NCBI GenBank assembly: GCA_964500805.1
Contig: CAZCQH010000027.1
Span: 7,419-71,418 of the forward strand
From: Ga0077555 sp964500805
GTDB taxonomy: Bacteria > Pseudomonadota > Alphaproteobacteria > Rhizobiales > Hyphomicrobiaceae
DNA length: 64,000 nt
Reading direction: 5' to 3'
Part shown: piece after piece, positions 51,563 to 59,403 of the stretch
How the letters are laid out: each line of letters starts with the position of its first letter
Numbering within the stretch: the first letter of the stretch is position 1
Program-made: the position numbers and the translations under genes
Notes under the pieces: model-generated
The model's input: only the letters and a program-made list of their open reading frames with translations
Databases searched by the model: none
What the model was told of the DNA's origin: nothing

Positions 51563-51988
51563 ATGAGAACCGCGACCGGGGCGGCCCGTCAGGGCGCGCC
51601 TCAAGACGATGTCATGCCTGAAGGGCAAGCATCGGAAGTACTGGACTCGGACGCAATCCTCAAGCGCATCTTGGGCTTACTAGACGAAGCCAAAGCCGAG
51701 GAGATCGTCACCATCGACCTCAAGGGTAAATCGTCGATGGGCGACTTCATGGTGATCGCCACCGGCCGGTCGGACCGGCACGTCGGCGCCATCGCTGATC
51801 AGCTTCAGAAAAATCTGAAGGAGATCGGCCAGATGCAGGTCAGGGTCGAGGGTCAGCCCCAGTGCGACTGGGTTCTCATCGATACCGGCGACATCATTGT
51901 CCACGTCTTCCGGCCCGAGGTTCGCGAGTTCTACAATCTCGAGAAGATGTGGTCGCAGGACCGGGCGCCTGACAGCATTGCGCACTGA
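51563..51988 (+). CDS. rsfS: ribosome silencing factor RsfS
   Basis: Binds ribosomal protein uL14 and blocks subunit joining in starved cells. The core DUF143 domain runs from LDEAKAEEIVTIDLKGKSSM to EFYNLEKMWSQDRAP, including VEGQPQCDWVLIDTGDIIVHVF. The frame gives 141 residues from ATG 51563; an ATG 17 codons later gives the more typical length. rlmH follows, as in most alphaproteobacteria, but nadD is not upstream; a 250-bp gap and an enoyl-CoA hydratase are there instead. Confidence 0.95.
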   Translation: MRTATGAARQGAPQDDVMPEGQASEVLDSDAILKRILGLLDEAKAEEIVTIDLKGKSSMGDFMVIATGRSDRHVGAIADQLQKNLKEIGQMQVRVEGQPQCDWVLIDTGDIIVHVFRPEVREFYNLEKMWSQDRAPDSIAH

Positions 51989-52123
51989 ACGCCGTAGCCG
52001 GGCGTCGCCGAAGCGGCGCTGCGCATCGTTCCAAAGGTGCCAGGCTGAGGCCGGGCGCCCAAAACTCAAGCTTTGTTCGGTGCCTGGCTTTGGCTTGGCA
52101 TTGCGGGCACGGTGGTAGCCGCT

Positions 52124-52603
52124 ATGCGCCTCACTATTGCAGCGATCGGCCGGCTGAAGGACGGCGCTGAGCGCGTGCTGGTCGACCGCTACGTGAAGCG
52201 GTGCGCGTCTGGCAAATCGATTGGCCTCGGCCCGCTCGACGAGATCGAAATCCTTGAAGCCCGCCATCCCCAGACTTCCGATCGCCAAGCCGACGAAGCG
52301 AAGCGGCTGCTGAAGCAAGTCGCGGAACCCGACTTGATCGTAGCGCTCGACGAGCGCGGCAAAACCTTTTCTAGCGCCGAGTTCGCCCGCTGGCTTGGCG
52401 CGCGCCGCGACGAAGGGCGCCGGCATGCTGCCTTTCTCGTCGGCGGCCCCGACGGTCACGGGCCTGACATCGTCAAGGCCTCCGCGTTGCGTCTCTCGCT
52501 TGGCCCGATGACGCTGCCCCACGGTCTTGCCCGCGCCATCCTCGCTGAGCAACTCTACCGCGCCATCACCATTCTCTCGGGCCACCCCTACCATCGGGAG
52601 TAG
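52124..52603 (+). CDS. rlmH: 23S rRNA (pseudouridine1915-N3)-methyltransferase RlmH
   Basis: SPOUT methyltransferase modifying pseudouridine 1915 in helix 69 of 23S rRNA, 159 residues, the normal length. It starts MRLTIAAIGRLKDGAERVL. The knot-forming C-terminus shows FLVGGPDGHGPDI, LSLGPMTLPHGLARAIL and AEQLYRAITILSGHPYHRE. It follows rsfS in the conserved order. Confidence 0.96.
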   Translation: MRLTIAAIGRLKDGAERVLVDRYVKRCASGKSIGLGPLDEIEILEARHPQTSDRQADEAKRLLKQVAEPDLIVALDERGKTFSSAEFARWLGARRDEGRRHAAFLVGGPDGHGPDIVKASALRLSLGPMTLPHGLARAILAEQLYRAITILSGHPYHRE

Positions 52604-52751
52604 CCAATTCTCGACGATATGAGCGTCGCCGCGCGGCATGCCAGAGCTGTCGAAACCGTTGGCCGTTCCGGCGAAAACCCCTTGATTCAAAGCGTTTGGC
52701 CCTGCACCTTGGGCGCGATCCAATTCAGCCCCGGGGAGGCGCGCTAAACGC

Positions 52752-53945
52752 ATGGAACCGCTGAACTACGACGACCTGAGAAAGCTCGCCAAAAAGCGGC
52801 TGCCGAAGATCTGCTTTGACTTCATCGAAGGCGGGCTCGACGACGAGGTGGGTCTCGAGCGCAACGTGTATGGCTTCGAACGTCATCGCCTCGTGCCGAA
52901 GTACATGGTCGACGTGACTAAGCGCACGCAGACCACCGAGATCTTCGGCAAGACCTACTCGCAGCCCGTCGGCATCGCGCCGACCGGCGGCATCGGCCTC
53001 TTCCGCCCCGGCGCCGACATGATGCTCGCGGCAGCGGCGCGGAAGGCCAACATCCCCTTCATCATGTCCGGCGCCTCGACCGATTCGATCGAGAACCTTG
53101 CCCGGGTGGCGCCCGATCATGGATGGTACCAGATGTACACGGCCAAGGATAAGTCCATCTCCATGGACATGATCAAGCGCGCCAAGGATGCCGGGCTTTC
53201 GACCTACGTGATCACGGTCGACGTGCCGGTCTCCTCGAACCGAGAGCGCAACAAGCGCAACGGCTTCAAGCGGCCGCTGCGCATGCCCTTGAAAACGATG
53301 CTCGAGGCGATGACGCATCCGGCCTGGATGGCGGAGCATTTCCCCATCAAGCTGAAGAACGGCACCTCGACGCCGATGCTCTCGAATTGGGCGAGATATG
53401 CAGGCCCTGGCGCCGAGAACGATCCGGAAAAGGTCGCAACGTTCCAGACCACGCAAACCAATCCGCCGCTCGACTGGGACGACATCGCACGTTTCCGCGA
53501 AGCCTGGCCGAGGAAAATGGTGCTGAAAGGCGTGATGCACCCCTCGGATGCCGAGCGCGCAGCGCGCCTTGGCATCGACGGCCTGATGGTCTCGAACCAC
53601 GGCGGCCGGCAGCTTGACCGCGCGCCCTCGCCCGTCGAGGTGCTCCCCGCCATCCGTGACGCGGTCGGCGACAAGATGACCCTGATGCTCGACAGTGGTG
53701 TCCGCCGCGGCTCGGATGTCGTCACAGCGCTCTGCCTCGGCGCCAAGATGTGCTTCGTCGGCCGCATGACGCTCTATGGCGTTTGCGCCGGCGGCGAGGC
53801 CATGGCGAGCCATGCGCTCGGCATTCTGAAGAACGAGGTCGACCTGGTGATGGGCAACATGGGTGCGCCCGACATCAAGAGTCTTGGCCCCGACTTCCTG
53901 ATGTGGGACGATCAGGCAGACTTGCGCCGCAACACCCGGCCGTGA
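52752..53945 (+). CDS. FMN-dependent alpha-hydroxy-acid dehydrogenase/oxidase
   Basis: A 397-residue TIM-barrel flavoenzyme of the lactate dehydrogenase (LldD)/mandelate dehydrogenase/glycolate oxidase family. Marks are FIEGGLDDEVGLERN near the N-terminus, GIAPTGGIGLFRPGAD, the FMN lysine in MVLKGVMHP, and the catalytic SNHGGRQLDRAPSPVEVLP. The segment GMNRERNKRNG-like insert near 160-200 (SSNRERNKRNGF, RPLRMPL) is the flexible loop of the family. A cupin and a VOC protein follow in the same direction and may be functionally linked. Confidence 0.93.
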   Translation: MEPLNYDDLRKLAKKRLPKICFDFIEGGLDDEVGLERNVYGFERHRLVPKYMVDVTKRTQTTEIFGKTYSQPVGIAPTGGIGLFRPGADMMLAAAARKANIPFIMSGASTDSIENLARVAPDHGWYQMYTAKDKSISMDMIKRAKDAGLSTYVITVDVPVSSNRERNKRNGFKRPLRMPLKTMLEAMTHPAWMAEHFPIKLKNGTSTPMLSNWARYAGPGAENDPEKVATFQTTQTNPPLDWDDIARFREAWPRKMVLKGVMHPSDAERAARLGIDGLMVSNHGGRQLDRAPSPVEVLPAIRDAVGDKMTLMLDSGVRRGSDVVTALCLGAKMCFVGRMTLYGVCAGGEAMASHALGILKNEVDLVMGNMGAPDIKSLGPDFLMWDDQADLRRNTRP

Positions 53946-54023
53946 CGCTGGTGATCGGCCTGCGGTCTGGCACCGCGCCGAAGTTTGAAGCGAAGGCAAT
54001 CGCAACGTTCGAAGGAGGAACTC

Positions 54024-54452
54024 ATGGACAGCAAGCCGCTCTCAGGAAAGCAGTGGAATTTCAGCCACAGTGAAGCAGCAAAGGCCCATTGGGAGCCAGG
54101 CCTCCGCGAGATCTTCGAGTACCGTGATCTCGGGTGGAAGGACTCGAGCAAAGGTGACTACGTCGCCCACATCGTGAAGGCCAACGGCAAGGAGCAGGCG
54201 GACAAGGTGCAGCAGTGGCACGTCCACGACTGCAACTTCCAATTCGTCTACGTGCTCAACGGCTGGGCCAAGTTCGAGTACGCCGGCCAAGGCGTGAAGA
54301 CGATCAAGAAGGGCGACTGCATCAACCAGATCCCCGGCATCCCGCATCGTGAGATCGAGTGCTCGAAGGATTTCGAGGTGCTCGAGATCGTGTCGCCAGC
54401 CGACTTCAAGACCCGCATTGTTCCCGCGCCGACGCAACAAGCCGCGGAGTGA
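54024..54452 (+). CDS. cupin domain-containing protein
   Basis: A 142-residue single-domain cupin. The ATG has a perfect AGGAGG. The metal motif 1 region reads QQWHVHDCNFQFVYVLNG, with two His spaced as in cupins, and the second motif is INQIPGIPHREIECS. It probably binds a metal and a small carboxylate or aromatic ligand. It sits 78 bp after the alpha-hydroxy-acid dehydrogenase and 133 bp before a VOC protein. Confidence 0.9.
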   Translation: MDSKPLSGKQWNFSHSEAAKAHWEPGLREIFEYRDLGWKDSSKGDYVAHIVKANGKEQADKVQQWHVHDCNFQFVYVLNGWAKFEYAGQGVKTIKKGDCINQIPGIPHREIECSKDFEVLEIVSPADFKTRIVPAPTQQAAE

Positions 54453-54585
54453 TTAACGGTTGGTGCGCGTGTTGACTTCGATCACTGCGCGACACCGCGC
54501 GGGTGCCAGACCTCGGTCCGGCGCCCGCTCCTCTTTGACGGGCCGTTTGGCCATACAGCATAGGCAGCCAATCCGAGGAGACCCC

Positions 54586-54984
54586 ATGGCCATCCAGCGC
54601 ATGGACCACTTCACGATTCTGACCAAAGACTCGAAGGCGACCGCCAAGTTCTATAGCGACATCATGGGTTTCACCGTCGGTGACCGTCCGAATTTCGCGT
54701 TTCCGGGGATCTGGCTTTGGAACGACGGCAAGCCCATCCTGCACGTGATCGAGAAGCCCGAGATCCCTCAAGGCACGGGCGTGCTCGACCACATGGCCTA
54801 TTGGGGCACGGATCTCGCCGGCTACATCAAGAAGCTCAAGGACCGGAACATGCCCTATGAGCTGCGCCGCCTGCCCGAGGGTGGTTTCGGCGCGGGCATG
54901 TGGCAGCTGTTTTTCTATGACCCGAACGGCGCGCGCGTCGAAATCGACCTCGCCGCGACCGAGGTGCCGCCGCCAGGCGCTTGA
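54586..54984 (+). CDS. VOC family (glyoxalase/dioxygenase superfamily) protein
   Basis: A 132-residue protein starting MAIQRMDHFTILTKDSKAT with GAGGAGA upstream. It consists of two beta-alpha-beta-beta-beta modules. Candidate metal ligands are His9, the His in LHVIEK and the Glu in FYDPNGARVEIDL. Such proteins act as glyoxalases, dioxygenases or epimerases. It is the third gene of a run with the alpha-hydroxy-acid dehydrogenase and cupin, so a shared hydroxyacid or aromatic route is possible. Confidence 0.9.
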   Translation: MAIQRMDHFTILTKDSKATAKFYSDIMGFTVGDRPNFAFPGIWLWNDGKPILHVIEKPEIPQGTGVLDHMAYWGTDLAGYIKKLKDRNMPYELRRLPEGGFGAGMWQLFFYDPNGARVEIDLAATEVPPPGA

Positions 54985-55112
54985 GCGCGGCTCTCAAGAG
55001 CTGTCGCTGCTTGAATCGAAGCGCAGAATCATCGAGCAGTCCCGTTTCGGTGGACTGCTTCGGTCGTGGCTCAAGCCGGTGGGCTCGGGCCACCTCTTCG
55101 GAACCCAGCGCG

Positions 55113-55604
55113 CTATCGGCGCAGCGTCAGCCCCGCGACACCGACGGCAAGGTTCAAGCCGGTCTGGCCCTGCACGCTCAGCGGCTGCAGCACCACCGAC
55201 TTCTGGCTGCCCCCGACCAGCACATTGGCACCGCCCCCTATCGCAACCGCGACCTCGGCGGAGGCTCCCCCATAAGTGCCGGAGAGCACACCTGGAGCCA
55301 GCGATGCTGCCGAGCCGAGAACGGTCCAGATCATCGTGCTCGCCGTCTTGAAACCCACGTCGAGCCCCACCTTGGTGATCGTGGCCGAGTAATTCTGTGG
55401 CTTGCCGCTGCCCGCCGGCACGTAGATGCAAGACAGCCTTTCCGTGGAGCCGAGCACAAGGCCAACAGAGCCTTTGCCCTGGCATGTCAGGGTGCCTGCG
55501 AGCACCTTGGGGCTGTCTTGGGCCAGCGCGGAGGCTACCGGCGTGACAACGAGCACCGCCGCGACTGTCGCAGCGGAGATCAGCGAAGCTCTGAAGTTCG
55601 TCAT
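55113..55604 (-). CDS. DUF992 domain-containing exported protein
   Basis: A 163-residue exported protein. Signal peptide MTNFRASLISAATVAAVLV to ASALAQD; GGGGGA precedes the ATG. The mature part shows the DUF992 pattern LAGTLTCQGKGSVGLVLGS, RLSCIYVP and the C-terminal NVLVGGSQKSVVLQPLSVQG. It has two Cys likely to pair. Function is unknown; the family is common in Rhizobiales and predicted to be periplasmic. Confidence 0.9.
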   Translation of the reverse strand: MTNFRASLISAATVAAVLVVTPVASALAQDSPKVLAGTLTCQGKGSVGLVLGSTERLSCIYVPAGSGKPQNYSATITKVGLDVGFKTASTMIWTVLGSAASLAPGVLSGTYGGASAEVAVAIGGGANVLVGGSQKSVVLQPLSVQGQTGLNLAVGVAGLTLRR

Positions 55605-55869
55605 GTGTCCCCCATCTGAATGTGACGCGTGTGACATCCGCACTGCTCGCGTCCCTTCTTTATCCAAAACCCAATCAATCGCCGTCCGCAACCGCCTTGC
55701 GAGAGATCAAAGACACGTCGTACCGATCGGAGCTGCGTTGCTGTTCGGCAGGCCGTCGTAGCAGAAGATTGCGATTGAGCTGGCGCGCATGCCGACGATG
55801 GCGCTATGCCGTGCGAGCTGGTGATCTAGCCGGGCCAGCCATGCGCCGGCCAGCGAACATTGAAGCACG

Positions 55870-56880
55870 ATGAACACGGCATTTGAGTCCTGGCTTCGCC
55901 CCGACACAGCGGGGCTCTGGTGCGAACCCGGCGGGTTCCACATCGATCCCGCCCGCGCAGTCGATCGCGCCATTATCACGCACGGCCATTCGGACCATGC
56001 ACGGCCTGGTCATGCGGCGGTCCTCGCCACGCCCGAGACCCTCGACGTGATGCGCATCCGGCTCGGAGACGGTGCAGGCGGGCGGCTCGAGGAGCTGCCC
56101 TACGGGGTCGTGCAGCGCATCGGCGACGTCGATGTATCGCTCAGGCCTGCGGGCCACATCTTGGGCAGCGCTCAGGTCGTGATCGAATACAACGGTCAGC
56201 GCGCCGTGATTTCTGGCGACTACAAGCGGAGCGCCGATCCGACCTGCGCCCCGTTCGAGCTGGTGCCTTGCGATCTTTTCATCACGGAGGCCACGTTCGG
56301 ATTGCCCGTGTTCCGCCACGAGCCCGACTGCAGCGAGATCGCCAAGCTGCTCGCTTCGGTCGCACAGTTTCCCGAGCGTACGCACCTCGTCGGCGTCTAT
56401 GGCCTCGGCAAGTGCCAGCGGCTGATCGCGCTGCTGCGCCGCGCCGGCTATGACAAGCCGATCTGGTTGCATGGCGCGTTGATTGGGATGTGCGCGCTTT
56501 ACGAGAACCTGGGCGTCGCGCTGGGCGAGCTGCGGGCCGTGGCGGAGGCCGACACTTCGCTCGCCGGCGAGATCGTGCTCTGTCCGCCGTCGGCCTTGGC
56601 CGATCGCTGGTCGCGCCGGCTCGCCGATCCGCTGACCGCTTTCGCCTCGGGCTGGATGCGGGTGCGCGGCCGGGCCCGCCAGCGCGGTGTGGAGCTGCCG
56701 TTGGTCATCTCCGATCACGTCGACTGGCCGGAGCTGATCCAGACCATCGGCGAGTGCGGCGCCGGTGAGATCTGGGTCACGCACGGCCGTGAGGAGGCGA
56801 TCGTGCATCAGGCCAAGCTGATGGGACGCCGCGCTCGCGCTCTGGCGCTGGTCGGGCGCGAGGACGAGTTGACCGAATAG
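55870..56880 (+). CDS. ligase-associated DNA exonuclease (MBL fold)
   Basis: A 336-residue metallo-beta-lactamase/beta-CASP-type nuclease. The metal motif HGHSDH is at 38-43, followed by GHILGSAQVVIEY and ISGDYKRSADPT. A C-terminal CPSF73/SNM1-like part ends near WVTHGREEAIVHQAKLMGR. It belongs to the exonuclease family always found beside ATP-dependent DNA ligases, and indeed the ligase starts 80 bp downstream. Probably a DNA repair nuclease. Confidence 0.92.
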   Translation: MNTAFESWLRPDTAGLWCEPGGFHIDPARAVDRAIITHGHSDHARPGHAAVLATPETLDVMRIRLGDGAGGRLEELPYGVVQRIGDVDVSLRPAGHILGSAQVVIEYNGQRAVISGDYKRSADPTCAPFELVPCDLFITEATFGLPVFRHEPDCSEIAKLLASVAQFPERTHLVGVYGLGKCQRLIALLRRAGYDKPIWLHGALIGMCALYENLGVALGELRAVAEADTSLAGEIVLCPPSALADRWSRRLADPLTAFASGWMRVRGRARQRGVELPLVISDHVDWPELIQTIGECGAGEIWVTHGREEAIVHQAKLMGRRARALALVGREDELTE

Positions 56881-56960
56881 CCAAGCGTGAGGCGGAGCGC
56901 GCGTGGGCTGGCCATGCCAATCGGCTACTCGACAGCCGCCTTTCGCCCTATATCTCGCCC

Positions 56961-58574
56961 ATGCAGCGCTTTGCAGAGCTCCTCGATCGCCTGGTGTACA
57001 CGCCGTCAAGGAACGGCAAGCTTCGGTTGCTCGCCACCTACTTCAAATCCACTCCCGATCCCGACCGGGGATACGCGCTCGCCGCGCTGACGGATGGCCT
57101 GCCGTTTTCGTTCCCCGTTCGCCGTCTGATCATGGAGATGATGGAGCGCCGGCTCGATCCTGAGCTCTTCCGGCTCTCGCGCGATTACGTGGGCGATACG
57201 GCAGAGACCGTAGCGCTCGTATGGCCCGATGCTGCAGAGCACGGGCCGGCACCAGGACTTGCCGATGTCGTCACCGAGCTGCAGCTGATCGGCCGAGATC
57301 GGCTTGGTGAGCGGATTGAGACCTGGCTCGACCAGCTCGATGCGTCGGGCCGTTTCGCGCTGTTAAAGCTGCTCACGAGGGCGCTGCGCGTTGGCGTTTC
57401 AGCGCGTCTCGCCAAGACCGCGCTCGCCGAGATGTCGGGCCAGCCGGTCGATGCGATCGAGGAGGTCTGGCACAGCTTGTCGCCGCCCTATGTCGCTCTG
57501 TTCGACTGGCTCGAAGGGCGCGGGCCCAAGCCTAGCGTCGCGGCCGGCGCGCCGGTGTTTCGTCCGATGATGCTGGCGCATCCCCTCGAGATCACCGACT
57601 GGGAGGCGCTCGATTTTGCCGAGTTCGCGGTCGAATGGAAATGGGACGGCATCCGGGTGCAGGTGGCTGCGGGTCAAGGTCGTGTGCTCCTTTCCTCGCG
57701 TACCGGCGAGGACATCAGCGGAAGTTTTCCGGAGCTCGCCTCGCGATTCAACTTCAACGCTATACTGGACGGCGAACTGCTCGTTGTCCGGAATGGCGAA
57801 GTCCAGCCTTTCAACGATTTGCAGCAGCGGCTCAACCGCAAGATCGTGACGCGGCGCATGATGGTCGATCACCCCGCTCACGTCCGATTCTACGATGCGC
57901 TCGAGATCGATGGCGAGGACTTGCGAGCCCTGCCATTCGTCGAACGCCGCAAACGCCTTGTGACGTGGCACTGCAAACACCACCCGCCGTCAACCGATCT
58001 CTCCGAGCTGATCGACGTCACCGACAAAGCCGCACTCGAGCAGCTGCGTGGTGAGGCGCGCGCCTCCGGCATCGAAGGCATGATGTTGAAGCGGCGCGAC
58101 AGCCCCTATCTCGCCGGGCGGCCGAAGGGGCATTGGTACAAATGGAAGCGAGCGCCGCTCACCGCCGACTGCGTGCTGATGTACGCGCAGCGCGGCTCGG
58201 GGAAGCGGTCGTCGTTCTACTCGGATTATACGTTCGGCGTCTGGCGCGATGGCCGCGGCGGCGCACCTGAGATCGTGCCGGTCGGCAAGGCTTATTCGGG
58301 CTTCACGGACGAGGAGCTGCGCGAACTCGACAAATTCGTTCGCGACAACACCGTCGAGCGGTTCGGACCGGTGCGCTCTGTCGTCCCCAAGCTTGTGCTG
58401 GAGGTTGCCTTCGATGCAGTCCAGCGCTCAGCGCGTCACAAGTCCGGCGTCGCACTGCGCTTTCCGCGCATTCACCGCATCCGCTGGGACAAGCCGGCTG
58501 AGGAAGCCGACCGCCTTGAGATACTGGAATCTTTGATCGAAGCCAGATCGGAGCCCGACGACCAATTGTTGTGA
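56961..58574 (+). CDS. ATP-dependent DNA ligase (ligase-associated cluster type)
   Basis: A 537-residue ligase of the LigB/Lig1-like type. An N-terminal DNA-binding region (about 1-200, with LDQLDASGRFALLKLLTRAL) precedes the nucleotidyltransferase domain. The adenylated lysine is Lys227 in the motif KWDGIR at 227-232. Later motifs include LDGELLV, EGMMLKRRDSPY and KWKRAPLTADCVLMYAQ, then an OB domain. It is paired with the upstream exonuclease. The helicase Lhr and the phosphoesterase that complete this cluster in other genomes are not present downstream. Confidence 0.94.
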   Translation: MQRFAELLDRLVYTPSRNGKLRLLATYFKSTPDPDRGYALAALTDGLPFSFPVRRLIMEMMERRLDPELFRLSRDYVGDTAETVALVWPDAAEHGPAPGLADVVTELQLIGRDRLGERIETWLDQLDASGRFALLKLLTRALRVGVSARLAKTALAEMSGQPVDAIEEVWHSLSPPYVALFDWLEGRGPKPSVAAGAPVFRPMMLAHPLEITDWEALDFAEFAVEWKWDGIRVQVAAGQGRVLLSSRTGEDISGSFPELASRFNFNAILDGELLVVRNGEVQPFNDLQQRLNRKIVTRRMMVDHPAHVRFYDALEIDGEDLRALPFVERRKRLVTWHCKHHPPSTDLSELIDVTDKAALEQLRGEARASGIEGMMLKRRDSPYLAGRPKGHWYKWKRAPLTADCVLMYAQRGSGKRSSFYSDYTFGVWRDGRGGAPEIVPVGKAYSGFTDEELRELDKFVRDNTVERFGPVRSVVPKLVLEVAFDAVQRSARHKSGVALRFPRIHRIRWDKPAEEADRLEILESLIEARSEPDDQLL

Positions 58575-58611
58575 ACCGCGGAGCAATGGGGTGACCGATC
58601 CAATCGTCCGA

Positions 58612-58791
58612 TCATTTAGTTCCCATAGAGTGTTCGTTCCCGGGCTTACACCATTGACCATCCAAAAAGAAAGCGACGTACAGCTTGCCCGACGGGTTTT
58701 GATCTGCCGCAATCGTCAGGTTGAAATACAACTCCCTAGGACTTAAGGATTGTTCGTCGACGCTCACGAGCCGGAAAAGGGCGAAGCGCAT
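58612..58791 (-). CDS. possible small hypothetical protein, 59 aa
   Basis: A short frame starting MRFALFRLVSVDEQSLSPRE and continuing with LYFNLTIAADQNPSGKLYVA, then FFLDGQW. The composition and predicted strands look like a genuine small protein although the binding site is weak. It occupies most of the 303-bp gap between the ligase and phasin genes, opposite in strand. A longer antisense extension overlapping the phasin start is not credible. No family was recognised. Confidence 0.45.
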   Translation of the reverse strand: MRFALFRLVSVDEQSLSPRELYFNLTIAADQNPSGKLYVAFFLDGQWCKPGNEHSMGTK

Positions 58792-58877
58792 CAATCGAAG
58801 TGCATGAGATGCGCGATCCGCGGCGACTCCTGCTCGGGAGATCATTCGGAACGCACGAGCACTCGGGAGTAGACGTA

Positions 58878-59375
58878 ATGGGCCAATCGTTCTCGCCGTT
58901 CTCCGCTTGCACATCACCGGCACTGACGGCCATGTTCTGGCAAGGCTTCGAGACGACTTCCAAGGCGGCGGCACCACTCATGCAGAGCGCCTATCAGTCG
59001 CACTTCGAGATGATTGGGTTGGCATCGAAGCGCATGCGCGCATGGCTCGATATCCCATCGCAGCTCGCCAGCTGCCGCACGCCGCAGGACGTGTTGCTCG
59101 CCCAGTCACGATTCTGGCAGACCGCCGTCCAGGACTACACTGAGGCGGGCCGTAAGGCCGCCAGTGTCTGGCAAGCGCAACTCGCGGATGTTTCGAAATC
59201 GATCGGTACTTCGATGGAAATTGCTCGCGATCGGCTCGAGTTTCCAGATCCAACGGCGCCATCCCGCCCGTCCTACGCGACATCCTACGGCGACGAGCGC
59301 CGCAGCGATGAGCCACGCGGGGACCAGGATCGCGATCGCAACGATCGAGGTCGCGACCGTCGTCACGCAGCGTGA
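58878..59375 (+). CDS. phasin family protein
   Basis: A 165-residue protein starting MGQSFSPFSACTSPAL, with GGGAGT upstream. The central part is amphipathic helix (FWQGFETTSKAAAPLMQSAY, then SRFWQTAVQDYTEAGRKAA) as in Phasin_2 proteins that coat polyhydroxyalkanoate granules. The C-terminal 35 residues are strongly charged and repetitive (DRDRNDRGRDRRH), probably disordered. No PHA synthase is in the window. Confidence 0.82.
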   Translation: MGQSFSPFSACTSPALTAMFWQGFETTSKAAAPLMQSAYQSHFEMIGLASKRMRAWLDIPSQLASCRTPQDVLLAQSRFWQTAVQDYTEAGRKAASVWQAQLADVSKSIGTSMEIARDRLEFPDPTAPSRPSYATSYGDERRSDEPRGDQDRDRNDRGRDRRHAA

Positions 59376-59403
59376 ACGCGCGCCGTAGAGGCGTTGCTAT
59401 CGT

